Positions 38,301 to 46,060 of a stretch of 64,000 bases of DNA are shown one piece after another. The notes under the pieces were generated by a model that saw only the letters and a program-made list of their open reading frames with translations, ran no database searches and was not told the origin of the DNA. This stretch comes from Providencia alcalifaciens (lineage in GTDB: Bacteria; Pseudomonadota; Gammaproteobacteria; Enterobacterales; Enterobacteriaceae). Numbering within the stretch: position 1 is the stretch's first letter; the number at the start of each line of letters is the position of its first letter. The position numbers and the translations under genes are program-made. Location: assembly GCF_915403165.1 (NCBI RefSeq), contig NZ_OU659204.1, forward strand, positions 806,001 through 870,000, in the 5' to 3' direction.

Positions 38301-40778
38301 AATGAGGGCGCGCACGGCACTGATACCGTCACCTACCAAGTGTTTGATAAGCACGGCAACGTGTCGAACACGGCGACGGTGGTCATTACCATCGAAGCGG
38401 CACCAATTGCAGAAAACGACAAAGGCAGCACCGTGCAAGGTAAGCCAGCGATTGTTGACTTGAGCGATAATATCAGCGATTTAGACGGTGACTACGATCT
38501 TTCCACCCTGAAAGTTGTCAGCAATGGCAAACAAGGTGTTGCGACCATTGATGCCGATGGCAAGCTGATCTACACCCCGAATGAGGGCGCGCACGGCACT
38601 GATACCATCACCTACACCGTGAAAGACAAAAACGGTAACGTTTCCAATGTCGCCACCGTAACCATTGAAATCGACGCTGCACCAGTAGCAACCGATGATC
38701 GCGGTATTACCTTAAAAGATACGCCAGTAACGGTAGATCTGAGTGACAACATTAGTGACTTAGATGGTGACGCTGACCTTTCCACATTAGAAATCGTAGC
38801 TAATGGTAATAAAGGAAAGGCCGAGATCGATGCAAATGGAAAACTGATTTACACGCCAAATCCGGGTGTAACAGGCACTGATACCATCACTTATAAAGTA
38901 TTTGATAAGCATGGTAACGTTTCAAATACAGCAACCGTCACTATCTCGATTAAAGAGAAAGGATCTGAAGCGGTTGATGTTTACGAAAAAGGCTTAAGAA
39001 CGGATGGTACTGCAGGGGATTCTCAAATCCTTGCGGATGGAAAAATCATTCTCGCAAACCCAGAAGATAAGCCAGTTGCTGAGCAAGATATTCAGATCAC
39101 TAAGCCAACAACGGAATTAACCTCTGGTGGTAAGCCTATCACTTGGGAAAGTACCGATAATGGTTTCGTTGGTAAAGACGCTGACGGTAAAGAAGTGATT
39201 ACGCTGACAGCGAATAGTACAACCGATAATGGTCAAACGACTGTTGACTACAAAGTTGAGCTCAAAGGCCTTGTCGATCACCCAGCAGGCAAAGACTCTT
39301 TGAATATTGAGTTTGGTGTGAAGAATGGCACCGATGAAGTGAAAACTGAAATCGTGGTTCATGATGATAAGCCAAGCGCTGCGGATGTTGAGTTAACGGT
39401 AGATGCTCCTGAAGAAACGTCGTTCTATGCCAACGTCATTATCTCTCTGGATTATTCAGGAAGTATGTGGACTTATGACAGTGGGCTACCAGATAACACT
39501 TCTGATGGTCGTGATGGAAAAATGAGTCGTTTTAATGCGGCATTGAACTCCATCGAGACCTTACTGGATAACTATCAAGAACGTTTAGATAGTGCTGATA
39601 CAGGTGAAGTGCGTGTTAGCTTGAACGCGTTTGCGGAGAAAGCTACCGCAATTGGTACATCCTCACAACATAACTATGGTCAGGCATACTGGTGCTCAAT
39701 TGATGAAGCCAAATCCATTATTGCTGATTTGAGAAAAACACAGTGGGCACCGCCATTCCTTAAAGATATCGGTGGTAATACTAACTATGATGCGGCGTTA
39801 CAGCAGATTGTCAGTATATACAAAAACAATCCAAAATCAGGTGAGCCGATTAAAAACGATAGTGCTGACAATACGTTCTACTTTATCAGTGATGGTATCC
39901 CGAATATGGGGAACCAAGAAGGTGGTAGAGGCCATGGAATTGATGCAACTTCACCGGGTGACTTCGTGCCTGGTAGTCCGAACTCCGATATTGGAGAAGA
40001 TAAATGGACTCAGTTTTTAGCTACAAATGGAATTCGTTCTGTCGCTATTGGTATTGGTCAGGATATGGCGTTGGAGTCAGGCGGAAAGACAGGTAAAGAC
40101 TACCTAGAATCCGTTGCTTTTGATGGCCAAAAAGGCGAAAACAACGATGCTAACGACGTTATCGTTCTGAAAGATATGAGCTCTTTAGGCAATATTCTGA
40201 GCAAATATGTCCCGAACGAAAACACCATTGAAAGTAGCTTTTCGAAAAATGGCAGTGACGAGAAAACACTGAGCTTCGGCGCGGATGGAATGAAATCTAT
40301 CAGCATTGAAGTGGATGGCCACACTTACAAATACGATCCAACTACCAAGGGAATTACATCGGATAACCTTGATAAGAGCATGTGGGTTGATTTTGGTCAG
40401 GGTGAGTTAGCCGTTAAAACAGATGCGGGTGGTTTACTCTCTATCTCTTTAGGCGAGAAAAACTTCGGTCACTTAACCTATCGTCCGGGGGCTACACGTC
40501 CAACGGGAATGGAGAAAGAGACCTTTACGCTGACGTTAACTGATAACGACGGTACTAACGGTAAGTCATCAATTTCAGTGGATATCAGTAAGTTAAAAGA
40601 GTCAGGCAACACTGGCTTAAATGATACTGATTTAACAGCTCTGAAATTGTTCTCACCAGAAAGTGCAATGGAGTTACATGGAGTAGACACCGATGTCAAT
40701 GCAACATCAAGTCACTCTACTGGTTTCATGAATTCATCGTTAGATGCATTACAAGAAACTCAGAGCGCCATTATTTAA
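35337..40778 (+). CDS. Giant BapA-like T1SS adhesin with Ig-like repeats and vWA domain
   Basis: About 1,813 residues. Layout: N-terminal BapA/SiiE-type prefix domain (about 1-150); a hydrophobic WWLAALVPLIGIPAVAI stretch and Gly7 run (about 160-183); eleven cadherin/Ig-like repeats of 92-93 residues (about 186-1206), each with Ca2+-type D-x-D-G-D motifs and an IYTPN...GTDTITY signature; a linker with a T1SS-143-like region; a von Willebrand A domain (about 1363-1628) with complete MIDAS (DYSGS, Thr in GGNTNYDAAL, Asp in ISDGIPN); and a C-terminal secretion region ending ETQSAII. No RTX nonapeptides (GGxGxDxxx) are visible. I start at the ATG 35337; a TTG at 35310 is in frame. Followed by its type I secretion genes. 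Likely a surface adhesin for biofilm or host binding. Confidence 0.85.
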   Translation: MSIKKISIKVNNSKETIEQYSVTGGENGAGKLKQPLHINAQKDVNYLLIDENTQFAPENIAVKRVDKNLVIAFEGGDVESPDLIIENYFAENGAIGYQDGDANLIIGQYENGQYFPYVPESAVKADAISQLADGQAAGQAIGGDALPPLWAFNPWWLAALVPLIGIPAVAISGGGGGGGHSKVVDHAPIAGDDSAHAKHNTPVTIHVTENDSDVDGDLNPNSIRIVKEGSKGTVTIGKDGKIIYTPNKGEYGVDTITYVVKDRAGHESNVATITVKIDAAPEAKDDSAATKESKPVTIDMENNYSDKDGDVDHSSLAVKTNGGKGFAKFVNGKLVYQPNKGEVGTDTITYTVTDKNGNISEDATITINIDAPPVANDDSAKANKATPVELDVLGNDTDLDGDIDPTTLEVVGEPTKGTVKVVDGKLVYTANPDATGQDTITYLVKDKNGNVSNKATVTIDITEPPVANEDKADTRHNTPVEIDITANDTDLDGDLDKNSVVITQPGTKGTVTIGEDGKLIYTPNKGEHGTDTITYTIKDKNGNVSEEATVTVTIDAPPVAADDNAHAHHNETITIDVLANDDDADKDLDPSSVKIVDGGNKGTVAIGNDGKLIYTPNKGEYGTDTITYQVFDAHGNVSNEATVTITIDAAPIAEDDKGTTLQGKPVTVDLSDNISDLDGDYDLSTLTVVSNGKQGVATIGADGKLIYTPNEGAHGTDTVTYQVFDKHGNVSNTATVIITIEAAPIAEDDKGTTLQGKPVTVDLSDNISDLDGDYDLSTLTVVSNGKQGVATIGADGKLIYTPNEGAHGTDTVTYQVFDKHGNVSNTATVVITIEAAPIAENDKGSTVQGKPAIVDLSDNISDLDGDYDLSTLKVVSNGKQGVATIDADGKLIYTPNEGAHGTDTVTYQVFDKHGNVSNTATVVITIEAAPIAENDKGSTVQGKPAIVDLSDNVSDLDGDYDLSTLKVVSNGKQGVATIDTDGKLIYTPNEGAHGTDTVTYQVFDKHGNVSNTATVVITIEAAPIAENDKGSTVQGKPAIVDLSDNISDLDGDYDLSTLKVVSNGKQGVATIDADGKLIYTPNEGAHGTDTITYTVKDKNGNVSNVATVTIEIDAAPVATDDRGITLKDTPVTVDLSDNISDLDGDADLSTLEIVANGNKGKAEIDANGKLIYTPNPGVTGTDTITYKVFDKHGNVSNTATVTISIKEKGSEAVDVYEKGLRTDGTAGDSQILADGKIILANPEDKPVAEQDIQITKPTTELTSGGKPITWESTDNGFVGKDADGKEVITLTANSTTDNGQTTVDYKVELKGLVDHPAGKDSLNIEFGVKNGTDEVKTEIVVHDDKPSAADVELTVDAPEETSFYANVIISLDYSGSMWTYDSGLPDNTSDGRDGKMSRFNAALNSIETLLDNYQERLDSADTGEVRVSLNAFAEKATAIGTSSQHNYGQAYWCSIDEAKSIIADLRKTQWAPPFLKDIGGNTNYDAALQQIVSIYKNNPKSGEPIKNDSADNTFYFISDGIPNMGNQEGGRGHGIDATSPGDFVPGSPNSDIGEDKWTQFLATNGIRSVAIGIGQDMALESGGKTGKDYLESVAFDGQKGENNDANDVIVLKDMSSLGNILSKYVPNENTIESSFSKNGSDEKTLSFGADGMKSISIEVDGHTYKYDPTTKGITSDNLDKSMWVDFGQGELAVKTDAGGLLSISLGEKNFGHLTYRPGATRPTGMEKETFTLTLTDNDGTNGKSSISVDISKLKESGNTGLNDTDLTALKLFSPESAMELHGVDTDVNATSSHSTGFMNSSLDALQETQSAII
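35892..38954 (+). repeat. Eleven tandem 276/279-bp repeats inside the adhesin gene
   Basis: Unit starts: 35892, 36171, 36447, 36723, 37002, 37281, 37560, 37839, 38118, 38397 and 38676. Units 6-10 (37281-38675) are nearly identical at DNA level, while 1-5 and 11 are diverged, indicating recent expansion or gene conversion. The repeats are clearly more GC-rich than the flanking DNA. Confidence 0.92.
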
Positions 40779-40786
40779 GGCTAATT

Positions 40787-40824
40787 ATTGAGGGTTACCA
40801 TGGGTAGCCCTCAATATTTTATTT
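40787..40824 (+). terminator. Hairpin between adhesin and secretion genes
   Basis: ATTGAGGGTTACC/GGTAGCCCTCAAT stem followed by a T-rich tract, directly after the adhesin stop. It could lower expression of the exporter genes relative to the adhesin. Confidence 0.75.
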
Positions 40825-40860
40825 CGCCAACACCAGTTTTATTTACTTTGTGCCAACTTT

Positions 40861-42120
40861 ATGAAATCTCTAATTAATAGCATCTTAGCGTTATTCTTCG
40901 TGAAGATGCTTTCCCTTTCTGCTGTGGCAGATGTGGTTGAATTAAAAAACCTATTAAAAGATTCACTCGATAATGCCCCAGAAGTCCAAGAGGCTTATGC
41001 CAATTATCAAGCGGCACAAAGCAACGTTAGTGCAGCGGAAGCTGGGCATTACCCTGTCGTCAGTTTAATGGGAACTCAGCCTCTTGCGCAGCAACACAAA
41101 TACGAAAGTAACGCGATGGAATCAGGGTTTCACCTTGGTACTAAAGCGACAATGAACATTTATGCTTGGGGCGGAATTGAAGCGGGTGTAGACCGCGAAC
41201 AATCCAAGCAAAGTTACTATGAAAACCAATATATTCTTTCTCAAGAAGATATCAGTGTGCGTATTAGCCAGCTTTATTTGCAGGTTTTGCGCCACAAAGA
41301 AACTCTTGATGTGATTGATGAAAACCTAGCTCGCCATCATCAAATTGAAAAACAACTGACCACGATCGTTCAGCATGACTCAGGCCGAATGAGCGAATTA
41401 ACGCAAGTGAAAGCGCGCACCTTAAAAGTGGAAATGAGCCGCGCCGAAACAGAGCGAAACCTAAATTTAGCCCTGAGCCAATTATCGATTTTGACTCAGC
41501 GCCAGCTAACCGTTGACCAATTTGTTGACCCTTTCAGAGCGACAACTAGCGGTGCGATTTTAGCCAAATTTCAAGAAAATAATCTAGAAAATAACCCGAG
41601 TTATAAAGCCCAAGTGGCTGATGCCCAAAGCCTTGATGCCGAAGTTAAAGTGGCCAGCGCGATGAGAAAGCCAGCACTGAACTTGGAAGTTAATGCAACG
41701 CCAGATAATAGCGAAGTTTTCTTACGTGTTTCTTGGAATATTTTCGACCAAGCGAGCTATTACAGCCAAGCGCAGAAAGAGTATGCGCTGTCCGCAGCCA
41801 ATGAGCGTATTAAAAAGACATTTCGTGAAATTAAAGAGATGAGCCAATCTGCGGCGATCAACATGGCGCAAAGTGAAAAGCAAGGCAACATTGCGAAAGC
41901 CTATATCGCAGAGCAAAAAGTGGTGATCAGCAACTATGAAAAGCAATTCACGATCAACCGCCGCACGTTGATAGATCTGCTTGATGCGTATAACGAGCTA
42001 GCGAGCATTCAAACCAGCGCCGTTATTTTACAAAACGACTTCCGTGACGCGACACTCAATTACCTCAGTGTGCAGGCAAAAATGTCTGCATGGATGAACC
42101 AAGAATTGGCTTCCAGATAA
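40861..42120 (+). CDS. TolC-family outer-membrane channel of the adhesin T1SS
   Basis: 419 residues with an N-terminal signal peptide (ending near SAVADVV) and two copies of the TolC/OEP coiled-coil pattern. Indicators: LKDSLDNAPEVQEAYANYQAAQSN near the N-terminus and the second-half repeat NNLENNPSYKAQVADAQSLDAEV. It resembles the LapE/AggA-type channels that pair with BapA/LapA adhesins. It forms the outer-membrane tunnel, docking to the HlyD-type adaptor. Ends 3 bp before the ABC exporter gene. Confidence 0.88.
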   Translation: MKSLINSILALFFVKMLSLSAVADVVELKNLLKDSLDNAPEVQEAYANYQAAQSNVSAAEAGHYPVVSLMGTQPLAQQHKYESNAMESGFHLGTKATMNIYAWGGIEAGVDREQSKQSYYENQYILSQEDISVRISQLYLQVLRHKETLDVIDENLARHHQIEKQLTTIVQHDSGRMSELTQVKARTLKVEMSRAETERNLNLALSQLSILTQRQLTVDQFVDPFRATTSGAILAKFQENNLENNPSYKAQVADAQSLDAEVKVASAMRKPALNLEVNATPDNSEVFLRVSWNIFDQASYYSQAQKEYALSAANERIKKTFREIKEMSQSAAINMAQSEKQGNIAKAYIAEQKVVISNYEKQFTINRRTLIDLLDAYNELASIQTSAVILQNDFRDATLNYLSVQAKMSAWMNQELASR

Positions 42121-42123
42121 ATT

Positions 42124-44340
42124 ATGAATATTATTAATAACCTATCTTTAGTTACCAAGCGTTTGGGTTATACCCTTTCACCAGAAATTTTATTAGCACA
42201 AACTAAACGCACAGAATCGAAATCTTTCGATTATGCCTCGTTAGTGAATGTGTTGAATTCCCACCAATTTGATAATCAGATCATTGAAATTGATCTGCGT
42301 AAGATCCCGACGATTGCCACACCGTTTCTGGTGCTGTTGGCAAACAATGAATCGGTAGTGATCAGCAAAATTGAAGATGGCGAAAATGGACGCCATTTTG
42401 AGATCTTAACGGAAGAAGGTTTACGTCAAACATTAAGCGTGCAAGATCTGGCAATGAACTACAGCGGCTATAGCTGGTTTATTAAACGCAATATTCGCTC
42501 AGAAACTCGTTCAGAAATTGATAAATACGAAACCAGTGGTTTCTGGAAAGTGATTTGGCGTTATAAAAAATATTACTACCAAGTGATCATCGCATCGTTT
42601 GTGATCAACTTATTAGCCTTAATCAGCTCTCTGTATGTGATGAACGTGTATGACCGCGTAATCCCAAACCAAGCTTACGAAACCTTATGGGTACTGACCA
42701 TCGGTGTTGTGCTGGCAATTAGCTTTGAATTTCTCGCTAAAATGCTGCGATCTTACCTATTAGATATCGCAGGGAAAAAAGCGGACATTGTGATCAGCGC
42801 CATGCTATTTCACCGAGTGATGGGGATCCGTCTCGATAAGCGCCCAGCTTCATCAGGATCGTATGCCAACAATTTACGTGACTTCGAATCCATTCGCGAG
42901 TTTATGACCAGCGCGAGTTTACTCGCTCTCGTCGATCTGCCGTTTGTTTTGCTGTTTATTGGTGTGATCAGCATGATTGGTGGCTACTTAGCATTGGTGC
43001 CACTGACCATTATCCCGATTGTAGTGATCGCGGGTATTTTGATCCAAAAGCCATTGGCGAAAGGGATCAATGCCTCAATGAAAGAGACCTCTCAACGTCA
43101 AGGCTTAGCGGTGGAATCCATTGAAGGGATCGAAACCTTAAAACTGAATAATGCGGTGAATTGGGCCCAACAGCGCTGGGAAATGCTGACAGAGAAAACG
43201 GCATTTTCATCCATTGCAGTGCGTAATCTAACCAACTTTATGGTCAACTTCAGTGCGGCGATGCAGCAGCTTAATACTGTGGGTTTAGTATGTTTAGGGA
43301 CTTACCTGATCCATGCGAACGATGTGAACTCGCGCATTACGATGGGAGCGCTGATCGCTAGTGTGATCTTATCCGGTCGTGCGCTAGCACCGCTTGGGCA
43401 AATTGCAGGGCTAGCAACACGTTTCCAATCAGCGCGCATGGCATTAGCCGGTGTGCGAAATATCTTTAGCCGTCCTATTGAACGTGAAGATCATAAAAAA
43501 TACATTTCACCGACTGCAGTTCATGGAGCATTACGACTGGCTAATGTGACCTATCAATATAATAAAGATGGGCAACCCGCATTAAACAACATTAACTTAG
43601 AGATCAAAGCCGGAGAGAAAGTCGCGATCCTCGGTAAAATTGGTGGTGGGAAAAGTACATTACTGAAGCTACTGACTGGCTTGTATGAGCAACAGCAAGG
43701 GAATATCAGCTTAGATGATCTCGATATTCGCCAAATTGACCCGATTTTCCTGAGAAGCAAGGTGGGCATGTTGACGCAAAAGCCGCGTTTATTCTTCGGG
43801 ACTTTACGTGAAAACTTAGACTTGGCGCGTCTTGATGGCTATTCCAGCGATGACGATTTAGTACGTGCGCTCAAACGCTTCCAGCTCGATAAAATCATTC
43901 GTCAGCATCCAGCAGGGCTTGATATGCCCCTTGGTGAAGATGGTTTAGGGCTTTCAGGCGGGCAAAAACAGATGGTGGCACTGGCTCAGTTAACCCTGCA
44001 TAACCCAAATGTGGTGTTACTGGACGAGCCAACCACGGGCATTGATGTGGATACTGAAAAACTGGTGCTCGATGCGCTAGAAGCGTGGACGAAAGATAAA
44101 ACGCTGATCGTCGTCACCCACAAATTGCCAATTTTACGTTTGGTTGACCGTATTATCGTGATGGATGAAGGCAAAATCTTAATTGATGGTCCGAAGCAGA
44201 AAGTCTTAAAAGCTTTAGGACAAACGGAGCAAGCCGCTGGCACAGTTACGACGGATAAACCCGCTCCACAGCCTGCGCCACAAGTGCGAGTCGTTTCACA
44301 GGTTAGACACGTAATTAATAAAGAAGAAGGGGCGATTTAA
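42124..44340 (+). CDS. Type I secretion ABC exporter (LapB/LssB type)
   Basis: 738 residues. The first about 130 residues form a C39-peptidase-like domain without a catalytic Cys, used in this class to bind rather than cleave the substrate. A six-helix TMD (about 150-430) follows, then an ATPase domain with Walker A GKIGGGKST, signature LSGGQKQMVAL and Walker B VVLLDEPTTGID. The C-terminal tail is Pro/Gln-rich. It powers export of the adhesin. It sits 3 bp after the TolC-like gene and 1 bp before the HlyD gene, so the three form a tight unit. Confidence 0.93.
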   Translation: MNIINNLSLVTKRLGYTLSPEILLAQTKRTESKSFDYASLVNVLNSHQFDNQIIEIDLRKIPTIATPFLVLLANNESVVISKIEDGENGRHFEILTEEGLRQTLSVQDLAMNYSGYSWFIKRNIRSETRSEIDKYETSGFWKVIWRYKKYYYQVIIASFVINLLALISSLYVMNVYDRVIPNQAYETLWVLTIGVVLAISFEFLAKMLRSYLLDIAGKKADIVISAMLFHRVMGIRLDKRPASSGSYANNLRDFESIREFMTSASLLALVDLPFVLLFIGVISMIGGYLALVPLTIIPIVVIAGILIQKPLAKGINASMKETSQRQGLAVESIEGIETLKLNNAVNWAQQRWEMLTEKTAFSSIAVRNLTNFMVNFSAAMQQLNTVGLVCLGTYLIHANDVNSRITMGALIASVILSGRALAPLGQIAGLATRFQSARMALAGVRNIFSRPIEREDHKKYISPTAVHGALRLANVTYQYNKDGQPALNNINLEIKAGEKVAILGKIGGGKSTLLKLLTGLYEQQQGNISLDDLDIRQIDPIFLRSKVGMLTQKPRLFFGTLRENLDLARLDGYSSDDDLVRALKRFQLDKIIRQHPAGLDMPLGEDGLGLSGGQKQMVALAQLTLHNPNVVLLDEPTTGIDVDTEKLVLDALEAWTKDKTLIVVTHKLPILRLVDRIIVMDEGKILIDGPKQKVLKALGQTEQAAGTVTTDKPAPQPAPQVRVVSQVRHVINKEEGAI

Positions 44341-44341
44341 A

Positions 44342-45577
44342 ATGGATCAATATGGTAAAGCGCCAAAAGAGCATCGCACTTTTTCCAATGACTTTTCTCA
44401 CGATTTAGAATCGGTAATGAGAAAAGAGCGCAGTAACTTACTGTTTTTGCCTATTATCTTTCTGGCGCTGTTACTGACGATTTTTGTGATCTGGGCCTAT
44501 AACAGTAACTTAGAAGAGATCATTCGTGGGCAAGGAACCATTATTCCAAGTAGCCGTGAACAAGTGATCCAGAGTATTGACCCTGGCAATATCCAAGAGA
44601 TGTACGTTAAAGAGGGGGATATTGTCGAAAAAGGGCAAATTTTGCTGAAGTTGGATGATGTGCGCAGTATGGCATTATTGCGTGAAAGCCAAGCGCGAGT
44701 GCAAAACCTTGAAGCCATCTCCGCGCGTTTGCAGGGAGAATCTCGCAACGAAGTTCCTGATTTTTCAAAGATAGTTGATCAAGAATTAGTCGCGCGTGAA
44801 ACCAACGCCTATAACGCGAAAAAAACGCAGCGTGACCAAGCTATTGCAGGCTTACGTCAAAGCAAAGGATTATTAGACCGAGAAATTGCTATCACCAAAC
44901 CGCTGGCGAAAGAAGGGTTAGTTTCCAATGTGGAAATTCTGCGTATGGAAAGACAATCGGTTGAATTAGCGACACAAATTAACGAACGCATGAATAACTA
45001 CCTTGCGGAAGCAAACGCTGAATTGGTGAAAGTGGAATCGGAGCTAGATCAAGCGGAAGAGTCGATGAGTATGCGTGAAGACCCTGTCGCGCGTTCGGAG
45101 ATCCGCGCACCCGTTCACGGCATTGTAAAAAACATTAAGATCAATACTATCGGTGGCGTGGTGAATACGGGGCAAGACATCCTTGAGATTATTCCCCTCG
45201 ATGACAAATTAATGGTGGAAGCTTATATTCGCCCACAAGATGTGGCTTTCTTAAGACCGGGAATGCCAGTGGTGGTTAAAGTGACTGCCTATGATTACGC
45301 TATTTATGGTGGTTTAAATGGGGTAGTGAAATTAATCAGCCCAGACACCTTAAGTAATGATACTCGTCGCAGTGAGTTAAAACTCAATCCAGATGAGACG
45401 TTCTACCGCATTCTTGTCGAAACGGATACCAATTACCTGTTAGATAAAAATAACCATAAAATGGAAATTATTCCGGGTATGGTGGCATCGGTGGATATTA
45501 AAACGGGCGAGAAAAGCGTTTTTGATTACCTGATTAAGCCTATCACGCGGATGAAACAGGCGATGACAGAGCGTTGA
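44342..45577 (+). CDS. HlyD-family membrane fusion protein of the adhesin T1SS
   Basis: 411 residues. A short cytoplasmic N-terminus, one TM helix (about 34-54), a lipoyl half (GNIQEMYVKEGDIVEKGQ), a long alpha-helical hairpin (about 105-245) and the second lipoyl/beta-barrel part (IRAPVHGIVKNIKINTIGG, then the HlyD C-terminal signature near VKVTAYDYAIYGGL). It links the inner-membrane exporter with the TolC-like channel. Last gene of the unit, with a terminator after it. Confidence 0.93.
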   Translation: MDQYGKAPKEHRTFSNDFSHDLESVMRKERSNLLFLPIIFLALLLTIFVIWAYNSNLEEIIRGQGTIIPSSREQVIQSIDPGNIQEMYVKEGDIVEKGQILLKLDDVRSMALLRESQARVQNLEAISARLQGESRNEVPDFSKIVDQELVARETNAYNAKKTQRDQAIAGLRQSKGLLDREIAITKPLAKEGLVSNVEILRMERQSVELATQINERMNNYLAEANAELVKVESELDQAEESMSMREDPVARSEIRAPVHGIVKNIKINTIGGVVNTGQDILEIIPLDDKLMVEAYIRPQDVAFLRPGMPVVVKVTAYDYAIYGGLNGVVKLISPDTLSNDTRRSELKLNPDETFYRILVETDTNYLLDKNNHKMEIIPGMVASVDIKTGEKSVFDYLIKPITRMKQAMTER

Positions 45578-45616
45578 TCCGCTAGTGGAATAACGTAGTG
45601 TGATAAATTATGTAAT

Positions 45617-45649
45617 AAAGGGCGCTAATATATGCGCCCTTGTTGTTTT
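45617..45649 (+). terminator. Terminator of the adhesin secretion operon
   Basis: AAGGGCG/CGCCCTT stem with a 10-nt AT-rich loop, then TGTTGTTTTG. Confidence 0.8.
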
Positions 45650-46060
45650 GTGTGGATTTTCCAGCAAAATATTTGCCAAATATCACTAATATTGTGGCTA
45701 ATTACTCAAGAAGCATAAATCACCTTGATCCTAAGTGGTGAACTCAGGTTTAATAAGGTTAGGCAATTGCGCAAAACGAAGAGCTCAAAGGGATATTTTG
45801 CGCAATGGAAAGGATTCAGCTTGACGGTTGCGATAAAGATCCGCAGTCTGCTGTCATATTGTTTCAAATAATTGCTGTATGGATGAAATTGCGCTAGTTT
45901 CGTAGGGTCTCATCGCTAAACTTCAAGTTGTGGGTAGGTCTAATAAGCTTTTATGCACCTGCGGCTCGAATTATTGAGGCTAACTCTATAAACCGCAATG
46001 ATTCCCTATTGCGTTGTGAATATTGGTTTAAGTACGTTCTATCCTACTTGGAGTATACTA
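45650..46060. promoter_or_regulatory. tktA upstream region with an 11-bp inverted repeat
   Basis: About 410 bp without a gene. ATTGCGCAAAA (45766-45776) and TTTTGCGCAAT (45796-45806) form a perfect inverted repeat with a 19-bp centre. A second smaller palindrome, CGCAAT-N8-ATTGCG, lies at 45994-46013. Either may be a regulator site for tktA or form mRNA structure; the promoter itself is not obvious. Confidence 0.5.

Noticed and set aside
37098-38438. Row of 74-78-codon open frames on the minus strand, repeating every 279 bp
   Set aside because: They lie opposite the tandem repeats of the adhesin gene and recur only because the coding strand repeats; no ribosome binding sites.
39000-40778. 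RTX nonapeptide block in the adhesin C-terminus
   Set aside because: No GGxGxDxxx series could be found; the region is a vWA domain and linker.
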